From the NCBI GenBank assembly GCA_019637075.1, contig JAHBWI010000002.1, forward strand, positions 1 through 64,000: a DNA stretch of 64,000 nucleotides. The letters are read 5' to 3'. The notes beneath the pieces were generated by a model. It was not told where the DNA came from. It made no database searches and worked only from the letters and a program-made list of their open reading frames with translations. A program made the translations under genes and the position numbers. This stretch comes from Nitrospiraceae bacterium (GTDB lineage: Bacteria; Nitrospirota; Nitrospiria; Nitrospirales; Nitrospiraceae). Shown here in pieces: positions 1 through 8,971 of the stretch (within the stretch, counting starts at the first letter, position 1; the number at the start of each line of letters is the position of its first letter).

Positions 1-24
1 AAACTGCCGACGTGAAAGAAACAT
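1..24 (-). CDS. 5' end of a probable Tat-exported protein (partial)
   Basis: Only eight codons are inside the window, reading MFLSRRQF before the left edge. S-R-R-x-F is the core of the twin-arginine (Tat) signal motif and it sits at the extreme N terminus, as expected. A strong Shine-Dalgarno (GAGGAGG on the minus strand, 33-39) lies 8 nt before the ATG at 24-22, which argues that this is a real start. The function cannot be known from eight residues. tatC and Mo-cofactor genes occur 30 kb away, so a Tat substrate makes sense in this genome. Confidence 0.55.
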
Positions 25-551
25 CGTGAACACCTCCTCAAGTTACGGGCTTCAGAAGCCCTTACTCCTAAACATCACTCCGAGAGAACGATCCCCTCAC
101 CTCCTTTCCCTGCCCCGCGCGATGCAATATGGGAAGCAAACGACACAGGAAGCGACGCGGGTGCACCACGGAGGGGTGAGGATCAGCAAGGGGCTTGCCA
201 ATTGGAGCGCTGCGATGGTTCGGAGAGGAGGTACCAGCTAAGACTATGACAATATAGGACTTTCCCGATTACTGTCAGAATAAACGGACAATATCAGGAA
301 ATTCAAACGCATCCATAAGGCATATTCGATTATGCACCGAGAGTGATACATCGAATTATTTCTTTCAATTTCAATAATTTACAATATGCATACTTATATA
401 TGCGCACGGAGAGATCAGAACTCACCAGCACAAGCCCACCCCTTACCTCAGCCAAAATCAATCAGCGGCGTCACCGGATGGAAACATCTTCGCAATTCAA
501 ACACTGACATTGGTGGGTGGAAAAGAATCAAGAAGGCGACAAGACCGGCGA
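25..551. other. Non-coding gap with AT-rich stretch
   Basis: No convincing gene is seen. Bases about 240-400 are clearly more AT-rich than the rest of the window. On the minus strand this stretch lies upstream of the edge gene starting at 24, so it probably holds that gene's promoter; several TTGAAA- and TATTCT-like hexamers occur, but none with convincing spacing. The stop of the sigma-54 response regulator is at 552-554 and no T-tracted terminator follows it. Confidence 0.5.
47..61. repeat. Short inverted repeat upstream of edge gene
   Basis: GGGCTTC-A-GAAGCCC is a perfect 7-bp inverted repeat about 23 bp upstream of the start codon of the left-edge gene. It would lie in the 5' leader or over the promoter of that gene, so it could be an operator or a small leader hairpin. 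Confidence 0.3.
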
Positions 552-2015
552 CTACTCGGTTTGAGGTTCGCCATCGAGGTACTTCTTCATCAGCAGGGAA
601 AAGTGTTGCCGGGGAATCTGGCTGCTCTCAGCAGCCTTGGTGATCACCCCGCCGTGCCGCGCGAGTTTTGCTCGGAGGTAGCGACGCGAAAACTCCGCGT
701 TGGCCCGCTCTTTCGCTTCCGCATAGGGAAGGTCGTCGTACAAGGCATCGGCTGCCCTGGGAACCTCGTCACCGATCGGAGCGAGAAGCCCACGGATTTC
801 CTTCGCGTTGATTTCGTCGCCCAGGGCCAGCATAACGCTGCGCTCTATGACATTGCGCAACTCACGCACGTTGCCGGGAAACGGATACTTCACCAACTCC
901 TGCACCGCCGCCTCGCTCAACGACGCATGGGGCTTGCCCATTTCACGCCCGAACTGTTGCATCAACTGGCGTGCAATGACCGGGATATCCTCGATACGGT
1001 CCCGAAGGGGCGACACCGGAATCGAAATCACCGCGAGCCGATAATAAAGGTCCTTTCTGAAGTGCCCCAACCGGACCTGCTCTTCCAGGTTCCGGTTGGT
1101 GGCGGCAATGAACCGCATGTCCACACGCCGAGCCCTGGTGCTGCCAACCGGACGCACTTCGTTTTCCTCGAGCACACGAAGGAGCTTTGCCTGCAACGGC
1201 AATGGCAGTTCACCGATTTCGTCCAGAAAGACCGTGCCGCCGTTCGCCAATTCAATCAGCCCCGGCTTGTCGGCGATGGCCCCGGTGAAGGCCCCCCGAA
1301 CATGGCCGAAGAGTTCGCTTTCCATCACCCCTTCCGGAATCGTGGCACAGTCGATCACCTGAAATAGCTTCTTGTGCTCGGCACTCTGCTCGTGAATTGC
1401 GCGCGCAATCAGCCCCTTCCCCGTCCCCGTTTCTCCGGTGATCAAGACACTGGAGCGGACCTGGGCCGCCTCCCGGACCCCTCGCATGATCCGCTGATAG
1501 GACGGCCCTACCCCGATGAAACTGCCAGCCTGAAATTCCGCCCTTGCTCGCTGTTCGTAGACCGCGTGCCGGCGTAAGATTTCTGAGATTCTGATGGCCC
1601 GATGCAGTCGCACCCCCAGATCTTCGGGATTCACCGGCTTCAGCACGTAATCAAATGCACCCCGCCGCATGGCCTCCACGGCCAACTGCACCGTATTCAT
1701 TCTGGTTACCAGGAGCACCGGCAGGTTGCGATCGATGGATTGAATCCGCCCCACCAGCTCCAGCCCGCTCATTCCCGGGAGCATCATGTCGGTCAGGACC
1801 AAGTCCATGGCCCGCTCGCTCAGCAGTTCGAGCGCCCCCTCGGCGGTCGCACGTACCTCCATATCCCATTCCCCGTCGAGCGGCTTGAGGTCTGCGGCCT
1901 CGAGGGCATGGAGAATCAACTCCGCGTCGGTCGGATTGTCCTCGACGATCAGGATCGTAAAGGGTGCCTTTGCCTTTCTTGGATCGGTCCGCGCGACAGC
2001 CACATTTCCCATCAC
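552..2015 (-). CDS. Sigma-54-dependent response regulator (NtrC family)
   Basis: 487-aa DNA-binding response regulator expected to activate sigma-54 promoters when phosphorylated. The receiver domain (about residues 20-135) has the acidic pair at E25-D26, phospho-acceptor D76 and conserved K126. The AAA+ domain has Walker A GETGTGK (194-200) and an intact GAFTGA loop (241-246) for sigma-54 contact, so it should be a competent activator. A Fis-like helix-turn-helix ends the protein (about 445-480). It lies 15 bp downstream of the sensor kinase gene, so the two form a cognate pair. The targets are unknown. Confidence 0.93.
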   Translation of the reverse strand: MMGNVAVARTDPRKAKAPFTILIVEDNPTDAELILHALEAADLKPLDGEWDMEVRATAEGALELLSERAMDLVLTDMMLPGMSGLELVGRIQSIDRNLPVLLVTRMNTVQLAVEAMRRGAFDYVLKPVNPEDLGVRLHRAIRISEILRRHAVYEQRARAEFQAGSFIGVGPSYQRIMRGVREAAQVRSSVLITGETGTGKGLIARAIHEQSAEHKKLFQVIDCATIPEGVMESELFGHVRGAFTGAIADKPGLIELANGGTVFLDEIGELPLPLQAKLLRVLEENEVRPVGSTRARRVDMRFIAATNRNLEEQVRLGHFRKDLYYRLAVISIPVSPLRDRIEDIPVIARQLMQQFGREMGKPHASLSEAAVQELVKYPFPGNVRELRNVIERSVMLALGDEINAKEIRGLLAPIGDEVPRAADALYDDLPYAEAKERANAEFSRRYLRAKLARHGGVITKAAESSQIPRQHFSLLMKKYLDGEPQTE

Positions 2016-2030
2016 GGTGCTCCCCTTGTG

Positions 2031-4130
2031 CTATCGGCCGGTTGACCCGGCCGCCAGTCCGGATGTCTGATCGGGACAGTGGCTCTGATCCGCCGCCGAG
2101 CCGGGCGAGTTCCAGTCTTCCAAAATCGGCAGCGTAAAGCGGAACAGGGTGCCCGGTCCTGCGGGTTCTTCCAACCAAATCTTTCCATGGTAGAGCTCCA
2201 CGATCCGCTGCACAATCGTTAAGCCGATCCCGCTGCCTGCGCTTCGCGAAGGGTCCAGCCGCACGAACGGCAGAAACACCCGCTCCCGCAGCTCCATCGG
2301 AACCCCGATGCCGTTGTCGCGAAATGTCCAAAGCGCCATCTGCGCCCGTCGCACAGCTTCGATGCGAATCGCCAGCGTAACGCCTGTCCGAGCGAATTTC
2401 AGCGCGTTGGACAGCAGGTTGTCGAAGATCTGCCTGAGGTAGGCGCTTTGACAGGCAATCAAGGGAAGATCCGGCTGCACGGACACGGTCGCCCCCGCCG
2501 CCTCCACCTCACCAGCCCGAGACTTCAATACATCCTGAATGACCGCATTGGGATCGACCGCCTGCAGACTTTCCTGCCGGGCCCCGACTCGGGCCAACGT
2601 CAAAATTCCCTCTACCCGATCCGTGAGATCCTGTCCGTTCTGCTCGAGCAGCGCCAACCATTTTTCGGCACGCTCATCCAGTTTCCCCGCATACTGCCGA
2701 CGCAAGGTGGCTGCGAGTTGCCCCATCCGCTGACCCGGCCCCTTCAGATCGTGCGCCAGCATCTCCGCCATGAACTCAAGTTGCTGCAGACGCGCACGCA
2801 ATCCCTTCCGCTTTTCGCGGACAGCTTCATAAAGCCGCGCGTTGGAGATTGCAACCGCTGCTTCCTGCGCAAGCCCCAACGCGAGCCGCTGATTCCAAGC
2901 CTCCGGCTCGACCCGCCCCTCGCTCAGCAGCACCAACACCCCGAAGGCGCGCCCCTGCGCCAGCAACGGCACAGACAACATGCTGTCTCCGATCAAATTG
3001 CGCCGAGCCAACTCCGGGCGCCGGTCGGCTCGGAGGTTGGTGCCGGATGCCGGCAGCCCCGTCTCGAATGCTCGGACGGAGATGGGAAACTCCTCCCACA
3101 GCAGGACGGTTTTGTGGAGCGAATTGTGCCAGTCCCGTGATGCCGCTTCGATGACCCAACACCCCATCCGGTCGTCGCGCAGCAGGACCAGACAGACGTC
3201 GGCATGGATTAACTCGGTGGCGCGATCGGTAATGCGGCGGAGTACGCCGTCGATTCCGTCCGGCGCGATGGAATTGATTTCTTGTCCGATGGTCTGAATG
3301 GTTTCCATCTCTACAAGGTGCTGGGCAATGCGCCGGTTCATCTCTTCGAACGAGCGGGCCAGTTGGCCGATCTCGTCGCTGGAGTGAATTTCGGCCACGG
3401 AACTCAAGATGGATTCGTGCTCGGGAGATTCTCGACCAAGCGCTCGGGCCGCCCGCTGTAAAATGGTCAGGGGTTCGGTCATCGACCGGGCCAAAAGCCT
3501 GCTGCCGGTCCATCCCAGGATCAAGGCGCCCAGCACAGCCACAAGGACGCTCCAATAGGCTCGCTCCGAGATTGCGGCCGCCAAAACATTGGATGATTTG
3601 ATTTCCCCATCCAGTCGGTCCTCAAGTTGCCGGAGCGCCATTCTCAAGTCATCCGACTGTTCCAACCCCTTCCCCTCCCGCACGTCCCGCTGTACCTGAG
3701 GCCGGACGGGGCCTTCGAGCTGGGCAATGACGGCCTTTTTAGCCGATAGCGAGTCCACGATGCGGCGCTCGACTTCATTGATCTCTGCGGCGAACCCCGC
3801 CTGTGCGCGAAGGAGATCGTTCGCCCGCGCGATCACCACCGGCAGATGCGCTTCCGCCTCGCGAATGGCAGTCAGATACTTGTCCTGCTCCGTCAGGAGA
3901 AAACCTCGAAAGGCATCTTCGACGTTGACGGACAGCCGACGGAGTTCACGGATTTCCTGGTGCACCGACACGAGATCCTGCCGGTGTTGTTGAATGCTTA
4001 GGATCTGGCCGATGAGGTAGACAAGGAAGACGAGCGTGGAGACGAGCGGACCCACCAGGAGCGCGAGCACAACCCATACCTTGTGCTGCACACGAAGCCG
4101 TTCCCACCATGTCCGGCCCTGATGAATCAT
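2031..4130 (-). CDS. Membrane sensor histidine kinase (CHASE3-like/HAMP/GAF)
   Basis: About 699-aa sensor kinase. Order: short cytoplasmic tail, TM helix near residues 15-40, a periplasmic helical region resembling CHASE3, second TM near 200, HAMP, GAF (about 275-430), HisKA with the phospho-acceptor in HDLKGP (H460), and an HATPase domain with N box (NLLSNALKFA), G1 (DNGIGVP) and G2 (GSGIGLT). ATG at 4130 is chosen because GAGG lies 9 nt upstream; a TTG 13 codons earlier has no ribosome site. It is transcribed ahead of its response regulator and divergently from the KimA-like gene. The stimulus cannot be read from the sequence. Confidence 0.92.
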   Translation of the reverse strand: MIHQGRTWWERLRVQHKVWVVLALLVGPLVSTLVFLVYLIGQILSIQQHRQDLVSVHQEIRELRRLSVNVEDAFRGFLLTEQDKYLTAIREAEAHLPVVIARANDLLRAQAGFAAEINEVERRIVDSLSAKKAVIAQLEGPVRPQVQRDVREGKGLEQSDDLRMALRQLEDRLDGEIKSSNVLAAAISERAYWSVLVAVLGALILGWTGSRLLARSMTEPLTILQRAARALGRESPEHESILSSVAEIHSSDEIGQLARSFEEMNRRIAQHLVEMETIQTIGQEINSIAPDGIDGVLRRITDRATELIHADVCLVLLRDDRMGCWVIEAASRDWHNSLHKTVLLWEEFPISVRAFETGLPASGTNLRADRRPELARRNLIGDSMLSVPLLAQGRAFGVLVLLSEGRVEPEAWNQRLALGLAQEAAVAISNARLYEAVREKRKGLRARLQQLEFMAEMLAHDLKGPGQRMGQLAATLRRQYAGKLDERAEKWLALLEQNGQDLTDRVEGILTLARVGARQESLQAVDPNAVIQDVLKSRAGEVEAAGATVSVQPDLPLIACQSAYLRQIFDNLLSNALKFARTGVTLAIRIEAVRRAQMALWTFRDNGIGVPMELRERVFLPFVRLDPSRSAGSGIGLTIVQRIVELYHGKIWLEEPAGPGTLFRFTLPILEDWNSPGSAADQSHCPDQTSGLAAGSTGR

Positions 4131-4255
4131 AGGCACGTACCTCGGGGTCACGATGCGGGGGCTATGCAAGCTGGACGGTGAATGGTAGACACCACCAGAC
4201 CCGGTGTCAAGGCACGCCCCGCGCTGGTGGCCTTACGACGAGGCGAAACTCTCGC

Positions 4256-4283
4256 TTGGTTCTGAGTTGATTTGTGCGATAAT
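4256..4283 (+). promoter_or_regulatory. Candidate promoter placing +1 at the kimA-like start codon
   Basis: TTGGTT (4256-4261), a 16-bp spacer and GATAAT (4278-4283) resemble a sigma-70 promoter. The -10 ends 6 nt before the ATG at 4290, so transcription would begin at or next to the start codon. No Shine-Dalgarno precedes that ATG, consistent with a leaderless mRNA. The -35 match is weak. Confidence 0.35.
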
Positions 4284-4289
4284 GGCCGC

Positions 4290-6104
4290 ATGCTGCTGAA
4301 ACGGTGGTTGGTCGGCCTGCCACTCAAGACCAAGCAAGCCGCCCATGAGCGACTCTCCAAGCGACTCGCGCTGGCGGTATTCTCATCTGATGCCTTGTCT
4401 TCCGTCGCCTACGCCACGGAAGAAATCCTGCTGGTGCTGACTCTGGCCGGCACGGCGGTTGTCGGCTATTCCATCCCTCTGAGCCTCACGATCATCGGGC
4501 TCCTCGCCATTCTGACCATGTCGTACCGGCAGATCATCTTCGAGTATCCGGAAGGCGGCGGCGCCTACATCGTCGGACGGACCAATCTGGGAGAATGGGC
4601 CGGTTTGGTCGCCGCGGCAGCCTTGATGATTGACTATGTACTGACGGTGGCGGTCAGCGTCGCAGCCGGCATCGCCGCCGTGACGTCCGCATTTCCCAGT
4701 CTGCTGGACCACCGCGAAGCCCTCTGCCTGACGGCCATTTTATTGGTGCTGGTCGTGAACCTGCGAGGTGTTCGAGAATCCGGCCAGATATTCGCCATTC
4801 CGACCTACCTGTTCATCGGTACCATCGCATTTATGTTGGGCGTGGGCACGCTGCAAATTCTGATAGGACGGGCGACCCGCATAGAACCCACCCAGATCGC
4901 TGCCGCGACGGAACCCTTGACGCTCTTCCTATTGTTGCGAGCCTTCTCTTCAGGCTGTACCGCCTTGACGGGTGTCGAGGTGATTTCAAACGGAGTTTCC
5001 GCGTTCAAGAAGCCCGAACCGAAAAACGCCGCCCACACGATGATCGGCATGGCGGTAATCCTCGGCGCGATGTTCATCGGCATCAGTTCGCTGGCGTACT
5101 ATTTCGGGGTGATACCGAAAGAGGATGAGACCGTGGTTTCGCAGGTCGCCCGCGCGACCTTCGGAACCGGCACGCTGTATTACCTGGTTCAGGCCTCCAC
5201 GATGCTGATCTTGATCTTGGCGGCCAACAGCAGCTTCAACGGATTTCCCCGCCTCGCCTCGATTCTGGCCCGTGACAGTTACATGCCGCACCAAATGGCC
5301 ATGATGGGTGACCGCCTGGTCTTCTCCAACGGCGTGATCATTCTTGGGGTCTTTTCCTGTCTCTTGATCGTGCTCTTCGAGGGCGACACCCACGCCTTGA
5401 TTCCTCTGTATGCCGTCGGTGTCTTTTTGTCCTTCACGATTTCCCAGGCCGGCATGGTGAAACGGTGGCTGGTCAAGCGGGGCCCCCATTGGGAGAAGAA
5501 ACTCATCGTTAACGGCGTGGGAGCCATCACGACGGGGATTGCCACACTCATCATCGCAAGCACGAAGTTTACGCACGGCGCCTGGATCGTGATCGTCCTC
5601 ATTCCGTTGTTGATTGCGATGTTTCGCGCCATCCGATCCCACTACAAAGCCGTATCCGAGCAGGTCTCGCTGGCGCGGGACCATCGCCCTCCGCTCCCCC
5701 GCCGCAACATCGTCATCATCCCGATCAGTGGAGTGAATCGGGCGGTGATTCGGGCCGTCGACTATGCCCGCAGTCGATCGGGCGACGTCCGGGCCGTGCT
5801 GGTCGACGTCGATCCCGAGGATACGGCGCGGGCGGAAATTCAATGGGCCCAGTGGGGCTGCGGAGTGCCGCTTACGGTCCTTCCCTCGCCGTACCGTTCC
5901 GTCCTGAGCTCCTTGCTCGAGTACGTCGAACAATTGCTACAGAAGGATCAGGAGTGTTGGGTCACGGTCGTCATCCCCGAGATCCTCCCCGCCCGCTGGT
6001 GGCAGACCATCCTCCACAACCAACGTGCACTCATGCTCAAAGGCGCGTTACTATTCAAGGACCGGGTGATTCTGACCGACGTCCCGTTCCACCTCACGAG
6101 GTAA
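4290..6104 (+). CDS. kimA: KimA-like potassium importer (APC superfamily)
   Basis: 604-aa polytopic transporter of the APC/KUP-related group closest to Bacillus KimA (YdaO), a high-affinity K+ uptake protein. Family hallmarks visible near the N terminus are LSSVAYATEEIL, SYRQIIFEYPEGGGAYIV and DYVLTVAVS; later come FSSGCTALTGVE, LAANSSFNGFPRLA and ARDSYMPHQM. About 12 TM helices are followed by a soluble C-terminal domain (about 460-604), as in KimA. ATG at 4290 is chosen because the protein then begins like KimA (MLLKRWLVGLPL). Unlike Bacillus, there is no room upstream for a c-di-AMP riboswitch. Potassium as substrate is inferred by homology only. Confidence 0.82.
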   Translation: MLLKRWLVGLPLKTKQAAHERLSKRLALAVFSSDALSSVAYATEEILLVLTLAGTAVVGYSIPLSLTIIGLLAILTMSYRQIIFEYPEGGGAYIVGRTNLGEWAGLVAAAALMIDYVLTVAVSVAAGIAAVTSAFPSLLDHREALCLTAILLVLVVNLRGVRESGQIFAIPTYLFIGTIAFMLGVGTLQILIGRATRIEPTQIAAATEPLTLFLLLRAFSSGCTALTGVEVISNGVSAFKKPEPKNAAHTMIGMAVILGAMFIGISSLAYYFGVIPKEDETVVSQVARATFGTGTLYYLVQASTMLILILAANSSFNGFPRLASILARDSYMPHQMAMMGDRLVFSNGVIILGVFSCLLIVLFEGDTHALIPLYAVGVFLSFTISQAGMVKRWLVKRGPHWEKKLIVNGVGAITTGIATLIIASTKFTHGAWIVIVLIPLLIAMFRAIRSHYKAVSEQVSLARDHRPPLPRRNIVIIPISGVNRAVIRAVDYARSRSGDVRAVLVDVDPEDTARAEIQWAQWGCGVPLTVLPSPYRSVLSSLLEYVEQLLQKDQECWVTVVIPEILPARWWQTILHNQRALMLKGALLFKDRVILTDVPFHLTR

Positions 6105-6108
6105 CGCC

Positions 6109-7227
6109 ATGCCGAGCGCAAAGGCCAAACGGCAACCTGCAGGAGTCCTTGTTTGCCTTCTTACGTTTGCCTTGTTACTTGGCTTGCCGGCGAGGCAAGC
6201 CTTGGCCTTCAAACTCGTCTCTCCCGCCGAAGGTGCCACGCTCAAGTCCGGTGAGACGGTCATGGCCCAGGTCAATCCGGGCTCGGATAACGGCATCGTG
6301 AAGGTCCGTTACTATTGGTATCGCGAAGGCGCCGAGCGGTTGGTTCAGCAAGAGGAGGCCGAGGTCTTCCCGACTCCCCGCCAGGAGAAAATGGGGGACG
6401 ATCGGTTCTTTCAAAACGACAGCGTGACGGGCGGCGCGGTCGTGGCTATCCCCGCGCTGACCGCGACAAGCGCGGCCCAGCCTCCCTTCGGTGGCTCGCT
6501 CGTGGTGCCCAAAGAGGCCGTCGGACCGATGCGGCTCCTGGCCGTAGCGGACATCTCGCGCGGACGGTTGGAAGCCCGGACGGTGTTCGACGAAATCCTG
6601 GTTCAGGTTGCTCCGGCGGCTGAGCTCCGTACCATCGAATTTGAAACGGAAAAGCCCCTCCAACTTGGGAGAGCGGGGCAGTCTTCTGCCTTTGGCCATG
6701 TCGACTCGATGGGAAAGGTCTTCGAACTGCCGGTGGTCGGCGAATTTGCCGATGGCATCACACGGTCGATCGGCTCCCCGGCCAGCGGCACGAGCTATCA
6801 GTCCTCCAACGAGAAAGTAATCAAGGTACTGTCGGACGGCATGCTCCAAATTACCGGCAACGGCAAGGCAACCTTGCTGGTCGGCAATCGCGGAAAGCAG
6901 GCGTTGTTGGATGTCGACGTAGCGGTCAACGACGAGCCGAACGAACCGCCGGTCGCCGACGCCGGCTCCTCGCGGACAGTGCGCGGCGGGAGCAAAGTCA
7001 AACTCAGCGGATTGAGCAGCAGGGACCCGGAGGGGGAAGCGCTGTACTACGCATGGAGTCAGGTACGCGGCAACAAGGTCGCACTACTCGACGTGAACAA
7101 CTCGGAAGCCTCGTTTCAAGCCCCGCAGGTTTCAGAACCCCGTACGTTTCGCTTCAAGTTACGTGTCACCGATAAGAAGGGTGCGGACAGTGTGCCGGCT
7201 TATGTCGACGTGACGGTGGAACCCTGA
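6109..7227 (+). CDS. Exported protein with Ig-like and PKD-type domains
   Basis: 372-aa secreted protein starting 4 bp after the KimA-like gene, so likely cotranscribed. A signal peptide is evident (basic MPSAKAKRQ, hydrophobic core, ALA cleavage near residue 33). The middle contains a bacterial Ig-like (BIg2-type) segment around residues 220-275. The C-terminal about 90 residues are PKD/K319-like, beginning at NEPPVADAG and containing SSRDPEGEALYYAWSQ. Such beta-sandwich repeats usually mediate surface or periplasmic interactions. There is no catalytic motif and no lipobox. Specific role unknown. Confidence 0.75.
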   Translation: MPSAKAKRQPAGVLVCLLTFALLLGLPARQALAFKLVSPAEGATLKSGETVMAQVNPGSDNGIVKVRYYWYREGAERLVQQEEAEVFPTPRQEKMGDDRFFQNDSVTGGAVVAIPALTATSAAQPPFGGSLVVPKEAVGPMRLLAVADISRGRLEARTVFDEILVQVAPAAELRTIEFETEKPLQLGRAGQSSAFGHVDSMGKVFELPVVGEFADGITRSIGSPASGTSYQSSNEKVIKVLSDGMLQITGNGKATLLVGNRGKQALLDVDVAVNDEPNEPPVADAGSSRTVRGGSKVKLSGLSSRDPEGEALYYAWSQVRGNKVALLDVNNSEASFQAPQVSEPRTFRFKLRVTDKKGADSVPAYVDVTVEP

Positions 7228-7281
7228 GTCCAACCTTTCCCCGACGCATGTGCCGTCTACGGGAAAAGCCCTCAGCAGAGC

Positions 7282-8853
7282 CTACTCCCCCCTTCCTTTC
7301 CCCATGGGACCGTAGTCTCCGCGCGCCTGACCCAATTCTTTGATGTGCCCTCGAAGAGCAGGGCCGAATTCGGATTTCAGCACCGCTCGGCGGTAAGGTT
7401 CGATCCTCTTTTCCGCCGCGTCCAATGCCGCACAGAGTTGCTGAGTCAAGTGGCGTCCCGAAGCCGTCAGCCACTTCAACTTGTCTCCGGCATAGGCAAG
7501 ATCCTGCAGAGAGTAGCGAACCGACTCGATCTCCTCGAAACAACGAAATCTGGCACGACGAAGATCCCGCGCTGTCAGACCAGTCGCTTTCCATCCCCTC
7601 CTGCCGGCAGGCGATTCCGCCCAAGACGAGAGCCGCTCAAAGAGTAATGCGCCCATCGTGAAGGTAAAGGTCGCGTGCAGGATGCCGCGGATGGGCCGCA
7701 GGCTGCGGCGCCAGGGAGAGTAGAAGATCTCCTGGTTGTGGTCACCGCCGTACATCGCGTATTTCCGCAGAAGCAAATTCAGATGGTGGTGGCTGTTTTC
7801 ATGGATGAGATCGTCGATCAAGTCCAGATTGTCCCGGTCGAAGCAGTTGATCACCGACAACCCCGGTCGATGACGGTAGCTGAAACTCACCACGCCCTTG
7901 GCCCGAAGGGGACAGATGCGGGACGTGAAAAGTGCCAACCAATCGTTTCCTTCCGGCCAGGCTGCTTCGATGGCCTGCAGGGCAAGACGAATACGCGGCG
8001 CGGCGCTCGACGGCGAGGGCCGCACTGCAGTCGGAATGCGCTGACGGTCGTAGACCAGCGTCGGACCAAGGGTGAGGTCCCCATACCGAGTCCGCCGCAA
8101 GATCACCGGCGCACGCAACGTGGCGGACCAGCGAGGTGCTGCGCCTGCTTCAAACAACGAGACTCGACTTCCCCGGACCGTCAGATCAATTCCCGACGGT
8201 CGCACCGTGACGCGCCCCTTCAGGCTAGCCCGTTTCAGCGCGTGCTGCAGCGACTTCGAAAAGCCGTGCGTCTGTCCTTCGAGACCCGCGGCGAGGCTGC
8301 AGGCGAGCTCCACCCGCTCCATATCGGCTCCGAAATCACAGGGCACCTGCCACGTCCGCCCCGGCCGCCCGGCAATCCAACGACAGGCCGCTTCCGGCAC
8401 CAACCACAAGGACTCCTGAATGCACTCTCTCGCCAGGCGCCGGCACAGGGTATCAAGACGCGGCAGAAGCCGTTGTGGCTCCGGCCGCCCCTTGGGAAAG
8501 ACCTCGTCCGCATAACTGTTTTCATAAAACTTGTCCTGGAACTCCGCATGGAGTTGGCTGGCAACGTCGTGTCGGTCCCGTTCAGCGCGAACCTGTTCGC
8601 GCACATCCACGAAATAAAGCAGGTCATTCAACGATTCGATCCACCCTACGATTTTCCAGTGATTGAACACCTTCAGCGGCAGGGCACGGACGAGGTTTTG
8701 AAACCAATCGATGGGAAGTCCCAGCCGTTTCGCGTCACCGGGATAGGAGGAACTGAAATCGCGACAGAGATCGAACAGGAGACTGCGCATCGAGCCGCGC
8801 AGCTGCTGCATCAGTTGTTCGAGCACAGGCTGGTCGAGCGGCCGCATCGGCAT
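7282..8853 (-). CDS. HExxH-domain protein resembling alpha-KG peptide beta-hydroxylases
   Basis: 523-aa soluble protein without signal peptide or TM segment. It contains HENSH (H351-H355, HExxH) followed by HHLNLLLRKYA, then FYSPWRRSLRPIRGILHATFTF. That arrangement (HExxH, then a Y-S/A-P-W-R...RP...G-x-LH motif) is what I recall for the TIGR04267 HExxH family, now described as Fe(II)/alpha-ketoglutarate-dependent peptide beta-hydroxylases often linked to RiPPs. Start ATG has GAGG 8 nt upstream. No RiPP precursor or cyclase is adjacent, so the substrate is unknown. A zinc metallopeptidase is the alternative reading of HExxH. Confidence 0.6.
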   Translation of the reverse strand: MPMRPLDQPVLEQLMQQLRGSMRSLLFDLCRDFSSSYPGDAKRLGLPIDWFQNLVRALPLKVFNHWKIVGWIESLNDLLYFVDVREQVRAERDRHDVASQLHAEFQDKFYENSYADEVFPKGRPEPQRLLPRLDTLCRRLARECIQESLWLVPEAACRWIAGRPGRTWQVPCDFGADMERVELACSLAAGLEGQTHGFSKSLQHALKRASLKGRVTVRPSGIDLTVRGSRVSLFEAGAAPRWSATLRAPVILRRTRYGDLTLGPTLVYDRQRIPTAVRPSPSSAAPRIRLALQAIEAAWPEGNDWLALFTSRICPLRAKGVVSFSYRHRPGLSVINCFDRDNLDLIDDLIHENSHHHLNLLLRKYAMYGGDHNQEIFYSPWRRSLRPIRGILHATFTFTMGALLFERLSSWAESPAGRRGWKATGLTARDLRRARFRCFEEIESVRYSLQDLAYAGDKLKWLTASGRHLTQQLCAALDAAEKRIEPYRRAVLKSEFGPALRGHIKELGQARGDYGPMGKGRGE

Positions 8854-8971
8854 GATCGTATCCTCGAAAAGAATCGGCGCACTCTACGCGACCGTGGTTC
8901 GAGGTGCAAGCCGTCAACGCAGAGTGAAGGGGATGCTTGAGCAGGGATTCTGGCGGTAACCGAACAGCAGG

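Noticed and set aside
26-241. Small plus-strand open frame at the left edge
   Set aside because: No domain or ribosome site; it runs through the upstream region of the edge gene.
388-402. TATATATGCGC near 390 as a copy of the 18-bp palindrome
   Set aside because: It lacks the TGCCC and GGGCA arms.
510-1367. Long open frame antisense to the sigma-54 response regulator
   Set aside because: It is a shadow of the real gene, which has all catalytic motifs in the opposite frame; GC-rich codon bias leaves antisense frames open.
7675-8940. 421-codon open frame antisense to the HExxH gene
   Set aside because: Composition is Arg/Pro/His-rich with no domain or ribosome site; the minus-strand gene has a clear start and motifs.
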